This document shows positions 13,674 to 26,339 of a stretch of DNA of 64,000 bases, in pieces. Both the position numbers and the translations under genes were made by a program. This DNA comes from Vespa crabro (Eukaryota; Arthropoda; Insecta; Hymenoptera; Vespidae): contig NC_060974.1 in assembly GCF_910589235.1 (NCBI RefSeq), positions 4,824,003-4,888,002 on the forward strand, given 5' to 3'. Below the pieces are notes generated by a model. It did no database searches. It was given only the letters and a program-made list of their open reading frames with translations, and was not told the DNA's origin. The stretch's first letter is position 1; every line of letters begins with the position of its first letter.

Positions 13674-14539
13674 TTTATCTAAGACGATCAAACGTAACCT
13701 TCATTAGATAAATAACTACAAATTCACATAAACTTTCATTTATTGACGCGGAAACGTTTATCTCAAGATAATCGGTAGAAAGGTCACGATTTTGTTTTTC
13801 TTTTTTTTCACACGATATATCTGCAGTACTACGTCATCTAGGTGTACTTTTTTTCTCTCGAAGGATTCAAGTATATTCCTCGAGATTCTGCAAATCACAT
13901 TCATATGTAGAAAAGACCGCGTCTCTTTCTGTCGTCGCACCTGCCAGTGTAGTATTTTACGTGTTGCGCTTGCGATCGGACTTCATCTCAAGAAGTGTTT
14001 GCATTTAATAATATACGCACGCGCGCGCACGCACACGTACGTACGTACGTACGTAAGCGCGCGCGCCTGCGCACGTATATTCGATCATGATAGGAATCGT
14101 GAAAATAAAGATTAAATAAAATTAAGCAATTTATTAAATATATACAAAAATCATTGAATTTGTAACATGATTTCATATCAAGTGATATTAATCAACTTGA
14201 TACATCAAATAATTTGGTACGCTAGCGCACCAAATCTAAAGACGCGTTTAATCCTTCTTTTCATTTAGTTAAATAGAATAAAACAAATTATGTACGCATA
14301 CATACATCAAGTATCTAGACATAATGACGTTAGGCATTTATAAAAAATAATCCAAACGATTAATCTATAATTTTTTTAGACCTCTCTTAACATTTTATAT
14401 TTTTAATCGAGCAAGTCATACTACAAAATGTTAACAAATTATTTGTCAACTAGATCACCAGCTTAAATAAAAAAAAAATATAACTAGATCGCGTATCCCG
14501 GCTGTATCTAAACAACTATATAATAATTGAAGACTATTG
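13674..14539. other. Short intergenic region between dolichol kinase and Pgi
   Basis: Both flanking genes run leftward, so this 866-bp stretch holds the dolichol kinase promoter and 5' UTR and the Pgi 3' UTR. It contains an alternating CG/CA-rich patch at about 14011-14075 (repeated ACGTACGT and GCGC steps) with no coding content that I recognise. Confidence 0.6.
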
Positions 14540-15650
14540 TCAAATAGTCAAATTTGCTTTTGCAAATGCAATAAGACCATTTGTAGATGAATCATGAGTT
14601 GTAATTTTATCAGTATTACGAAGCTCAGGTTCAATAGCTTTTGCCAACTGTTTACCCAACTCAACGCTATAATAAGCAACATTGAATATCGGAAAAAAAA
14701 TTATTTATATTAGTATAATTAAATGTTTAGTTTCAAATCTTTGATACTTATCTTCGATACTTACCCCCACTGATCGTACGAGTTAATGTCCCAAATAATA
14801 CCTTGTACAAAAATTTTGTGTTCGTACATTGCTAAAAAGTATTGAAAGAAATTGTATCTTCATAAAAAAAGTCAAATCTCTCTCTCTCTCTTTATCTTGA
14901 CTACACCTTGAATAATGATACTAACCGATCAAAGCTCCAAGGACAAAAGGCGTAACTTTTTTTACCATAATACTATTGGTTGGTCTGTTGCCCTCAAATA
15001 CTTTATGAGGTAACAATGAATTCACTTGTTCCGGATTTAAGCCAGATTTCTCTAATTCATTTTTAGCTTCACTTTGACTTTTGCCTTTCATTAAAGCTTC
15101 CGTTTGCGCAAAGAAATTGGCAAGTAAAATTTCATGATGTAACGTACCTTGAACCTTTAATGAATATTTATCATTTCACAAATATAAGAAATAAATTTTT
15201 ATCTTTTCAAAAGTTTTAACGTCTAACTTTCAAACCTTATTCTGGGATAGTACGGGAATTATAAAATCTGCAGGTACGAGTCTTGTACCCTGATGAAGAA
15301 GTTGATAAAATGCATGTTGTCCATTGGTACCTGGTTCTCCCCATACAATCGGCCCTAAACATATTAAAATCTATTCGTCAAGACTCGTCAATATACAATA
15401 AAATATATATTTTATATTATGATATGATTACCGGTAGAATAATTGACTTTCTTCCCAGATCGAGTAACGAATTTTCCATTACTCTCCATGTCACCCTGTT
15501 GAAAATATGCAGCAAATCTATGCAAATACTGATCGTATGGTAATAATGCATGTGTCTCAGCTTTATAAAAATTATGATACCATATGCCAAGAAGCGCAAG
15601 AATAACAGGTGCCTGTGTATTGTTAAATGACAAAAATTATACACACACAC

Positions 15651-15685
<35 letters not shown>

Positions 15686-17248
15686 CTAACGAAGTCTATG
15701 AATAACTTTTCATACATTTTTCTCTAGCGGAGCTTTGCAAAAATGTTGATCCATAAAATGCGCTCCGCTGAGAAGTTTCTCAAAATTTTCAAAACCAATG
15801 GACAAGCAAATGGACAAGCCAATAGCGGACCATAAGGAATATCGTCCCCCAACCCAGTCCCAAAATCCAAACATATTCTTCTCATCGATACCAAATTCTT
15901 TAACTTTCTGCGTATTAGTGGAGAGAGCGACAAAATGGAAGGCGACAGCTGCTTCCTAAACAATAATGTGTGTATGGACGGAGTATTTATAGATACATAT
16001 CAGGGGCCTTTTAATATAATCCGCACGTATTACTTACATTTTTTAATGATTCTAATAACCACAATTTCGCCGAAGTTGCATTAGTGATCGTTTCTTGAGT
16101 AGTGAACGTTTTAGATGCTATTATGAACAGAGTAGTTTCCGGATTTAATTTTTTAAGCGTTTCCGCGATATGAGTTCCATCTATATTACTGACAAAGTGT
16201 ATACGTGGTCCGATATGATAGGCCTTTAAAGCCTCCGTTACCATCAGGGGACCCTATTTGTAAAAATACTCGTACGTCAATAAGAATTGCTTTTGTTTCA
16301 TTAATTATATTACTTTACCAAGTCAGAGCCGCCAATACCAATGTTTACAACGTCTTCGATTGCCTTCCCTGTAAAACCTTTCCATTGTTTTGATATTATC
16401 TAGATATAAAAGGAGAATATATTTTCTGTCATTTTTCTTTAATATTGCACAAAGATATATAATCTATTTATATCACTATCTTGCCTCATTAGTAAATTGT
16501 TTCATGTGACTTAAAACTCCATTCACTTCTGGCATAACATCTTTATCATCGAGTAATATGGGAGTATTACTTCTATTACGTAAAGCCGTATGTAGGACAG
16601 CTCTGTTCTCGGTAAAATTTATTTTTTCGGCGGAGAACATTGCGCTTCGTGCCTCTTCAATTTGTCGTGCACGGGCCTAAATGAAATGTCAAAAGTAATA
16701 ATTACTAGCAATTTGTAGGTTATAAATGGTAAATAAAATATAAGATACAATCGATCGTTGCGTGACCATAATAATTGGTAATATTAAAATCGTACCAAAT
16801 CAAGTAACGAGTCAAATATCTCCTTTGTGATTCGATTCTTAGAATAATCGAGTAATATAGGCCCATCTTCTGGAGTAGAGATTTCCAGACTAAGAGAGGC
16901 AAAGTAAATAAAGAAAAAATTACGTTACGTCGAAAGACATACTGACTATATTATTATTTCTATTATATTATTTTTCCCATTTTATGAGATATTATTTGGT
17001 TATAAAAAAAAGAAAGCGATATTAGATTGAATTAAGATATTAATAATTTGGTGTACGTGATGAAAATCTCGGAAGGGTCACGTCAAGGTCATAAGCCAAG
17101 AACGTAATCGAACATACCTGAACTTCTGAAAACGATCAGGATCCTGCTGAAATAAGTTATATATGTTAATTTCAGATCCCGTCTTGTTGAAACATTCTTC
17201 TAACTTGACCCAAGTAGGTTCGCTCGTTAATTCCTGTTTAGTCTTCAT
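14540..17248 (-). CDS. Pgi: Glucose-6-phosphate isomerase
   Basis: Cytosolic glycolytic enzyme interconverting glucose 6-phosphate and fructose 6-phosphate. Coding exons in transcript order: 17248-17118, 16889-16796, 16676-16485, 16399-16319, 16253-16038, 15955-15716, 15612-15432, 15354-15236, 15154-14926, 14831-14765, 14666-14540. They sum to 1677 nt and encode 558 residues, the usual animal length. Both family signatures are present: DWVGGRYSLWSAIG near 271-284 and SYDQWGVELGK near 512-522. The catalytic-region blocks GDMESNGK and NGQHAFYQLLHQG are also intact, as is the sugar-phosphate block NIGIGGSDLGP. The intron after exon 3 has a GC donor (GAG|GCAAGA); no GT donor in reach keeps the frame. 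The gene is head-to-head with the ERH gene. Confidence 0.97.
16400..16484 (-). other. Pgi: GC-AG intron in Pgi
   Basis: This 85-bp intron begins GCAAGA and ends TCTAG on the minus strand. The exon join reads FTNE/IISKQW, which matches the isomerase family, and the whole gene then has exactly 558 codons. GC donors are a known minor splice class with consensus AG|GCAAGT, which this site nearly matches. Confidence 0.85.
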
Positions 17249-17769
17249 ATTTGATTCAAGGAAACCGCGTCAGCGTTCTTTCGATCCGATTTACTCGCCC
17301 TCTCTTCAATTTCTCATTTATTCACTTTCGAGGTTACTGACATTCATTTGTCCTGTTGTAATTTAAAGGCGAATTCTAAACAAGACTTCGAAACCAATAC
17401 ATTATGTACAAACCGAAGCGCCACTTTGGATAAAGGAAATTGATTCGTTGTAAATATTGAAAAGTATATTGTTAATAGCCAATGGAATAAACGATAAAAA
17501 CGAAATTCAATAATATCAATCTATATCAACAGATCCAAATTGTACTTGTATTATCGATACTATATGGTTGTAGAGCATGAATCGCTTGAAAAGTGAATAT
17601 TTCACGAACTAATTTTTCAATAATAAAGATAAGAGTCTCCCCTTTGAGCAAAAAGATTAAGAGAAGGGAGGACTCGTTGTTGTAGCACAAGACGGAAGTG
17701 TCGCCATCTTGATACGCGCCAAGTTTAAAACGTTCATTCAAAGATTAATTTTAATATACATGTGTATAT

Positions 17770-17800
<31 letters not shown>

Positions 17801-17823
17801 CACGCGTACACACACACGCGCAA

Positions 17824-17825
<2 letters not shown>

Positions 17826-17881
<56 letters not shown>
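17826..17881. repeat. (TA)n microsatellite in the Pgi/ERH interval
   Basis: An uninterrupted TA run of about 56 bp lies between the two divergent genes, with a second, shorter run about 40 bp to its left. Confidence 0.9.
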
Positions 17882-17904
17882 CCGTTAAACCATAGGAGAG
17901 GATC

Positions 17905-17964
17905 ATGGTTAAAGCCATGCTGGATATGCTCCCCGGAGGATTCAGGATATTAAAACAAATCTAA
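17905..17964 (+). CDS. Possible short uORF or microprotein (19 codons)
   Basis: An ATG-to-TAA frame of 19 codons reads MVKAMLDMLPGGFRILKQI. It stands out because its base composition is richer in GC than the surrounding AT repeats. It lies 319 bp upstream of the ERH start codon on the same strand, so it could be a uORF in an ERH 5' exon. A frame this short is easily produced by chance. I recognise no family. Confidence 0.15.
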   Translation: MVKAMLDMLPGGFRILKQI

Positions 17965-18282
17965 AGATAATTGCGCACGCAAGTGCTAGCGATAAAAAAA
18001 ATTCAATGCATTTGCTAAATGGCGTAAATGACTTCCGTCGGATGGAACTACAATGAATTTTGACGATATCCTATATCTTTGATTCTCTCTTTAGTCTTTT
18101 TATTCGAAGGAGAAAACTAAATGGGTATATCACGAGTTGTGTATCGAAAATTCTGGATTTATTATTTATATGAACTCTTGTGATTTTCTTGCTGTTACAT
18201 CAATAATTTGATTAATACGATTTACAATCAAGTTGTCTGTTTGATTCCATCGAAATAATATTGTTTTAAGTAGAACGCAGAA

Positions 18283-19328
18283 ATGGTAATTGTATTGCTA
18301 CTATGATTGTTTGTGAAATCTCTCTGTGTGTGTATGTGTGTGTGTGTCTATTGTTTATGCTCGTATTATCAATAGTATAATTTTTCCGAATCATTGGGCC
18401 CATTCTATTATATTTTATATCAAATTGTCATATAATTTATCGGCAAATATACTTTTCTTGTTCGTTTTGTATACCAACGAAGTATACAAAATAATGACAT
18501 CGTATACATTTAATTTGATATAATATGTAATATGTTACATTCGAATATTCATTTTCACTAAGAATTAGGCATTAATTTCAGTCACATACGATATTACTCG
18601 TACAGCCAGGCAACAGGCCAGAAACAAGAACGTTTTCAGACTATGAAAGTGTCAACGAGTGTATGGAAGGTAATTGATTTCTATCTTATATATTAGGTTG
18701 TCCGAAAAGTTCGTGCCGATTTTGTCATTACGTTACCTATCACAAATCGGCACAAACTTTCCGGACAACCCAATATGTCATTATATGAATATGCGAGCCT
18801 CTCATACGAGCCAAATTGATCACAACCACGCAAAAGAAAAGTGTCAAGAAATTCCATAGTAAAGCCATAACATTGTATTTTTGTCGACATTATTTGTCGT
18901 TGTAATTTATTTATTACTTATTATTCCATTCATGTTTCAATCTAACTTATTTTAAGAGCTTAATTATCATGGAAATTTATATTAAATATATGAAGAGTTA
19001 AGGATCAATCGAGTGCTTTTTAAAGAATTCTAAAAGTACAGTTCAAATCACTTTGGCTGCGAATAATTCATGCATGCATGCATGCATTCATATGTATGTG
19101 CAAGATTAACTCGAACGCATAAATTATCTTCGTTCTGTTTGCGTCGATATAAAAGAATTTTTCAATTATTTACAAGAAAAACAACGATAATTTTAAGATC
19201 TCCTTGGAATGAACAACTTTGTAAAGAAAACGAGAATCTTTGTCAGAAAGAAGTGCGTTCGAGTTAAGCTAAATGTCCCAAGTATATATTTAATCTTTTT
19301 TATATATTTCATAAATGTGTGTACATAG

Positions 19329-19405
<77 letters not shown>

Positions 19406-19666
19406 ATATGAAAAATACTAATGATTGCACATTTCTTATACGTAGGTGTATGTAAAATTTATGAAGAACATTTGAAAAAAAGAAATCCAAATACACCGAC
19501 GATCACGTACGATATTAGCCAATTATTTGACTTTGTCGACCAACTGACAGACATATCATGTTTGGTATATCAAAAATCTACAAACACTTATGCACCGTAC
19601 AATAAGGAATGGATCAAGGAAAAAATATATGTCCTATTGCGTAGAGCTGCTGGCCATAGCGAGTAA
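18283..19666 (+). CDS. e(r): Enhancer of rudimentary homolog
   Basis: Small conserved nuclear protein. In other species ERH forms a homodimer and works with RNA-processing and RNA-decay partners. Coding exons: 18283-18285 (ATG only), 18582-18669, 19446-19666. They sum to 312 nt and encode 103 residues, against 104 in other animals. The sequence MSHTILLVQPGNRPE begins the protein; NECMEG/VCKIYEEHLKK spans the second intron; YDISQLFDFVDQL and WIKEKIYVLLRR follow. The start codon was placed at 18283 because the next exon begins at the second codon in phase 0 and the site reads ATG|GTAATT. That tiny exon is inference. A mariner-type MITE lies in intron 2. A possible polyadenylation signal AATAAA is at 19749-19754. 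Confidence 0.92.
18691..18775. mobile_element. 81-bp mariner-type MITE (paired terminal inverted repeats)
   Basis: An element at 18693-18773 is flanked on both sides by TA (18691-18692 and 18774-18775), the mariner/Tc1 target duplication. Its arms, TTAGGTTGTCCGAAAAGTTC at the left and the reverse complement of the right end (TTGGGTTGTCCGGAAAGTTT), share about 30 bp with few mismatches and leave only about 20 bp of centre. There is no room for a transposase. The arm sequence resembles mariner ends of insects. It sits in ERH intron 2. Confidence 0.85.
19330..19399. repeat. (TA)n microsatellite in ERH intron 2
   Basis: A TA run of about 70 bp, interrupted once by a G, lies about 50 bp before the last ERH exon. 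Confidence 0.9.
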
Positions 19667-20653
19667 CGTTATGGCTATTATAGATGTAAACTCTCTTGTA
19701 TAAGATAAATTAATTTTAAGTACCATATTGTATACTATCGTTTGTAACAATAAATATACACGTAAGAGCAAATAATTATTATTATCTTATTACACACGCA
19801 CTTAATATATACATATATGTGTATATATTAAGATTATTATAAGATCCTTTGTAAAAGAAAAACATGTAAAAAACATGTGGAAAACAGTGATATACTGAGA
19901 AAAACTTTCTTTTGTATTTTTGCCTTGCATCAATCAGCCTCTTACGTTTTGTAGAAGAGGAATGCATTGCAATCTGACAAAGCTAGATAGATTCGTTTAT
20001 TACTGTAATACAATTAATAATTCATATTAATCTATCGAAGATTATGAAATAACGATAGGAAGCGATACGATAGGACACGATACGATACGATACGATAACG
20101 AACGCGAGAGAAAAAGACAATGGAAGTGGAGTGCAATGAAATAACGATATATGCTGTATTAATCAATTTGCCCGAGTATACGTTATATTACAAATGGCGA
20201 AAGAAGTTACCAATAGAGCAAACATTTATAGTTGCTTGAATTTCGTTCGAGACTGGCGGATATTTATCTGGATATCGTATATTCTTATGCATTGTATGTA
20301 TTTTATTAAATAACAAAGCTTTTTAGACGTAAACATTTTTAGCGCCGATTATGAAAAATCCATTAATTATAAAAACTCCTATGAATTCACACCAAATGTA
20401 ATCATTAATATATTCTCCTTTTTCCGAAGAAATTAGATCGAACTATAATGTCACTCGCAAATAGATTATCTCGCGTTACTATATACTAATACAATAAAAT
20501 TGAACGATTTCATCTAACATTTCGATTACGATTACTACTCTTCTTGGTCCGTTTCGTGCGCTAACCTGACATTAAAGTTATACGTTATCGTAAAAATCAC
20601 GATGATAACCCACATCTGCCTGATTCGCTATAGTAAAGTAAGCCTCTCTGTGC

Positions 20654-20703
<50 letters not shown>

Positions 20704-21014
20704 CATATGTATACACAATGCCGATACTCTATATAATGTACGTTAATTTATAATAAATTTATACGTAGGTAAATTAGCTTTGTTGTTAAGATTCGTTTAA
20801 ATTTATTAAGAGATTATCCTTGTCTTTCATTTTAATACATTAAATAATCATCAAAGATAGAATGGACTAACATTAAAATGTTTCACATTATTTCTGTATA
20901 ATACAAATGTGCATACTCATGTAAGCTTGCATCACTCGAATAAAACTATTAATGCGTTGCGCACGCGTACATAAATTCCTATTCCTCGTCCCAATTGCAT
21001 ATAAAAGTAGGGGG

Positions 21015-21067
<53 letters not shown>

Positions 21068-22020
21068 CAATTACTATACTACATTTCGAATAGAAGAATC
21101 GTTTTATCGATGATTTAATTACATTTCCGTCTATTATTTACATTTCTATTTATTCTTATTTATTCCTTACACTTACAGATATAATATACATAGATACGGC
21201 ATTCGGGAAAGTTTGAAAATAATATATTCATTATATTTTGTAGAATCGAATATTTTGAATTTTCCTTGCGTGATATATGACAACGACATATACGTGATAT
21301 CGTATTATTTGCATACTTGGAACGCGCGTGCCTAGTTTACGATACGCGCATTACACACTCTGCTACGGATATATCGTTAAGTTCATATGCATGTACGTAT
21401 GGACATATCGTACACATATGCCCATTGTATTAGTTCTTCCGTAACTATGCTAGTGCCGTTGACGATCAGCTGTCCAACTTCTGGAATTTAATTCATATTG
21501 CATTCGCAGAACGGAAACCTGAATCGGAAATCAAATGTAGTTACATAAGACTACGTTTCAGGGAAATGAATCACTATCGTTGTGCGTTTAAGAAGAGCTA
21601 CAATATTTTTAGATAACTGTCCTTCGTAGAAGGTAAATTTTTGTGTATCGGGAGATTTTAAGTGTCACGCAATATTTCAAACGTCGCTGCCTGTCAGTGT
21701 TTCTTTTTTTTTTTTTTTTCTTTCTTTACAATTACATCAGACACAAATAGAATTTTACGTTTAACTTCAGATCAAAATATCGTTTCATTTCGTATTGAGA
21801 ATACGGTGTTGTTATATAGTGCAATAATAAATCGTAAGTACATAACGTCGACTGATATCGCGCTTGAATATTATTTGTCATTGAAGTGCACTGTGCATTC
21901 CAATTTACTGCGCGATTATAATACAGTGATCTGTGTATATACACGCGCACGCACACACACATATGCGCGCGCGCTCCCCTGCGTGTGTACACACATCACA
22001 TACACACATACATACATGCA

Positions 22021-22057
<37 letters not shown>

Positions 22058-22110
22058 CGGTGATTTTTTTAATACAATAGAGGGTTCGATTGCTTCCAAC
22101 GATTTAAAGA
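19667..22110. other. Intergenic region between ERH and the DDHD phospholipase gene
   Basis: No coding exon recognised in 2.4 kb. It contains a GATAC/ACGAT tandem patch at about 20060-20098, a (TA)n run at about 20659-20702, a (GA)n run at about 21019-21064 and a (TA)n run at about 22023-22052. The right end is the presumed promoter and 5' UTR of the phospholipase gene. Confidence 0.6.
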
Positions 22111-23135
22111 ATGTCCAGTAACCCAATCGAAGTAGATCCATTCAATGAAGTTGCTTTGGAAATTGATATTTGTGAAGGTATTAAGTTGTACTATCGTACA
22201 ATTATAATGGTAAGCAGAAACACGAGAAAGGGATAATACAAATTGCTATGATTATTCTCATTGAAGGGAATGGAAAGGCAGACAACGAACAAAGTACACA
22301 AAGTACAAAGGAAGGTACAAAGGGTACTATTAATGAGGCAACATATGCAGAACCTCTAACGCCAGAAGAGATCCGTTGGTTTTACAAAGGTGGAGTCGAT
22401 AAAAGATGGGTAGAATTTTGTGGATACGATAGTTTAAGAATAGAAGCAGCTTGGCGAGAAAGACAAAGTCTTCTTGGTAAAAATGATGGGAAGAGCAATG
22501 AATTGCCACCTGCCGAAAAAGTTGTCGTTAGAGGAGGAATGTATGACACAGAAATTGATAATATGAAATGTGTCTCGATATATTGGCCAGGTGCTCATTT
22601 CCATTAATAAATATTTTCTCATTTCTATTTAATATTCCTATCGAATGATCTTTTTAGATAGTCCATATGTTTTGATTAAAGATTAATATACTTTGCAATG
22701 AAGGATATTAAAATTTATATATGTGGAAACGGCCAAGAGGAAGAAATTGATATACAAAAAATGCATACATTAAAAATACCTTTGAAGTAAATATTTTACT
22801 GTTTAAATAATCTATTATGTATATATGCATATATATGTATATGTATATATATTAAAAATATTTCCTTACATCTTATTTTCATAAGAATAAGAATCATATA
22901 GTATATAAGAAATATAAAGATAGTAAAACGATTCTACGAGATTATGTTTTAAGCATATTCTTGTCATTTCATTTCATTTATTGATTCTGTACTTGAGCAA
23001 CGTCCTATTTCTTATTATGATTTTTATACATGATGTTTGCTAATCTTTCATAATCTAAACATCAGTCTTTAGTACTATTTTCATAGTATTTTAGGCATAA
23101 CAGGAATAATTTTCTTTTTCAATTTTATATGCATG

Positions 23136-23187
<52 letters not shown>

Positions 23188-25790
23188 CATACATACAAAA
23201 ATTTTTTATCTTATTTTTGTTGCATCCTACATACCATGAACCGTTTATAATGATTAATAGTTAAATATTTGGACTACCTCCTTGTCGTTACCACTATTTC
23301 ATTAAAAAACACTTTTAACAACTTTTATTTTCTATGACTCTTGCTAATATCATTCATTTTATTTTATCTTTGCTTCTATATATTTTACAATGTATTAATA
23401 ATCCAATAGAAATATATTAAAATTACATTTAATTAAAGGCGAAGAATGGGAAATAATGAGAGGTACATGGTATTATGATGGTAGTTGGATACCATTGGAA
23501 ATAGAACATTCTAAGGTCATAGAGGAAGTTCATCTAAAATTGTTCCCCAAACAATCTTTGGAACATTATAGGTCAACGCCTGAAACAAATGCCTCTTCTT
23601 ATTCATACAAAGGTATTGATTATTTTTATATTGTGCCAAATTGATTGTGTGTGTGTGTGTGTGTGTGTGTGTACGTACGTCACATTACATAAATTGAAAT
23701 ACTGATTAATGTTTCAGTATTGCACACAGAATGCTTTCCAGAATTTCACGTTGACTGGCACTCGATAGATTATGTTGCATTATATAGCGAATATACAACA
23801 AGTAAATTAATGCGCAGTGTTACATCCAAACTGGGTTTGCCCAAAAGTAAATCACTTTTTCATTATTACATTTTCGTTCGTCTTTTACAAAATGATAATA
23901 GATGCATAAATCTTATAGACTCAAATCTTGAATGGATTGTGTAGTATATAATATTACTGCATTTCTTTTTTTTTTTATGAAAGTAATGTAGTGTAATGAA
24001 AAAAAAGTTATAGAAATATATACACATATACTTAAATCCAATGAACATTGTAGCCACAGGATATCGATTAAAAAGGGGATATAAAGTTCCTGCTACAATG
24101 GAAGATAAGCCCCAAGATATAGACCATTTAGTCTTTGTCGTTCATGGAATTGGTCATAAGAGAGACACTGGAAAAATAATACGCAATACAACATCGTATG
24201 ACTTTTTTATTTTATTTTGTTGTTAAATTTTATAATTAGAAGTTTCATTTAAATAAACAATTAGAGATTTAGTCTATGTTACGATATTAAGAAATATATA
24301 TTTTCTTATCTTTGCCATTAGTATAAATGTTTAATTATATTATTTATTTTTCAACAGATTTAGAGAGTGCATAGAACGGCTGAGACAACGATTTTTTCCA
24401 AATTCAAATTACAGAGTTGAGTTTTTTCCCGTTGAATGGAGATCATCTTTGAAACTCGACGGAGGTAAATAAAATTCTCCATTCTATGTCTGACTTGTTG
24501 TCATGTCATCATCGCAGATAGACAAAAAGTTAACGGACTATGTGTGTGTGTGTGTGTGTGTGTATATGTATATATGTATATATGTATATATTTCCAGACA
24601 TAGTCGAAGCTATTACACCGTACAGCGTTTTAAGTATTCGTCATCTATTAAATACATCAGCAATGGACATACTTTATTATACGAGCCCTCTATATGGCGG
24701 GGAAGTAAGAGCTGGATTACAAAAAGAATTGAATAGATTATATTTCATGTTTACCAGCAGACATCCTGATTGGAAAGGCAAAGTTTCAATTTTGGCACAT
24801 TCATTAGGTTGCGTGATCGTATATGATATAGTCACAGGCTGGATGGGTCCTGACACAAGACCTCCATCTCCAGATCAAGAAGTTTTGTTGCAAGGTTTAC
24901 AATTTCCTGTAAGCAATTATTAATATAGAAAAGCAATTATTAATTTTAAGGTAGGCAGAACGGAAAGAATTTTATTATGACATTTTCTTCTTTACAGATT
25001 GAAAACTTGTTTTGTTTGGGCTCTCCTTTGTCAGTGTTTTTAGCATTGCGCACACGTACACCGTCCAATAGATTAGATGTAATGCCTCAAGGCTTATGCA
25101 AAAGATTTTACAATATATTTCATTGGTCTGATCCTGTAGCATATCGTATGGAACCACTTTTGGAACGAGGGTATAGTAAAGTCGAGCCAGTTGTTATACC
25201 ACCGTATGGAGGAGGAGTTGATGAATTGCAAATAGAACCTTCGTCACTGGTTAACGCGGATCAAAATATATCTCCCACTGGTATGTCGGTTTAAACGATA
25301 CACACACACTGATTTTTTTTTAAATGTTAATAAATACAATTAACTCCAGAGAATTAGCAAGATAAGTTAATATATAATTTTCATACATTTTCTCTTATGT
25401 TAATAGAGACTGATGAAAGAGAAGATAGTCCAGTCGATGTGTCCAGTCGTAATACGGAGAAAGGATGGAGCCTTTGGGGTTTAGTTAGAGCTGGTTGGAA
25501 TGTTAAAGAAGGCTCATCTTCACCAACGCCAGATTCAAATCCTCCAATCCGTCCAGGACAAGGTATTAATTATAGATTATAATTATATATTTCTATTTGC
25601 TTAACACATAAAAGTATAATTAAATTTTCTATATTCATTAGAGCTAACGCAACGTTTGGATTACGTTTTACGAGCAGTTGGATTAGGTAGAAATTATTTA
25701 TATGCAGTAGTAGCGCATACTAGATATTGGAGTAATGATGATGTGGCTTATTTTGTTCTCACAAGACTTTTTCCGACCTTAGAAGCATGA
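22111..25790 (+). CDS. DDHD-domain phospholipase A1 (DDHD1/PAPLA1-like)
   Basis: Predicted intracellular phospholipase A1 acting on phosphatidic acid and related lipids in membrane traffic. Coding exons: 22111-22177, 22267-22590, 23439-23612, 23718-23846, 24054-24195, 24358-24464, 24598-24908, 24998-25280, 25407-25562, 25642-25790. They sum to 1842 nt and encode 613 residues with every phase matching. A WWE-like region covers about 58-155 (EEIRWFYKGG, RGTWYYDGSW). The lipase block HLVFVVHGIGHKRD precedes the nucleophile elbow AHSLG at 381-385, with Ser383 as likely nucleophile; the first Gly of GxSxG is replaced, as in relatives. The DDHD domain runs from about 419 to the end, including FHWSDPVAYRMEPLL and AHTRYWSNDDVAYFVL. 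No SAM domain is present, which points to DDHD1/PAPLA1 rather than DDHD2 or SEC23IP. Confidence 0.94.
23133..23190. repeat. 58-bp perfect palindrome built on a (TA)n tract
   Basis: ATGGG at the left and CCCAT at the right bracket 24 TA units, so the whole 58 bp is its own reverse complement. It lies in an intron of the DDHD phospholipase gene and could extrude as a cruciform or form an RNA hairpin. Confidence 0.85.
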
Positions 25791-26304
25791 TGGCGATGTC
25801 AATGCTTGAAGCAGAATTTAAGCAGATTTTATTAAATTTACTAGTCGATTGCTGGCCTTTTATACCTGATATAAACAATAGGCCTACCACTAAAACAATC
25901 TGTGATAATGGAAAAAAACGATACAATAACGATATAAAATCTACATAAATTGATGATTTTATATAATTCACAGTTCAATATTAATATGGTCAAGTTTTGC
26001 AGATAAAATAATATATATATACATACATACATATACATATACACACACATATATGTATGCGTGCATGTACGTCGCGTATGATGTAGTAACATATACGCGC
26101 GCGCGCACCATACACATGTTAACTTTGTATATTACTTGATATTGTAAAAAAAGTTAGATATTTGTTTTCATCGTCGATACATACGTACATACAAACATAC
26201 AACGCATAACATACACACATATATACATACATACATACATACGTGCATATAATGTTTGCGCGCGCGCGTGGGCGTGTGTGTGTGTGCAAAATAATACACT
26301 CACT

Positions 26305-26339
<35 letters not shown>

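Larger units (their letters stand above)
17249..18282. promoter_or_regulatory. Divergent intergenic region between Pgi and ERH
   Basis: About 1.0 kb between two head-to-head start codons, holding both promoters. It contains two (TA)n runs, at about 17766-17788 and 17826-17881, with a CACACG-rich spacer between them. A short, relatively GC-rich open frame at 17905-17964 is listed separately. Confidence 0.5.
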
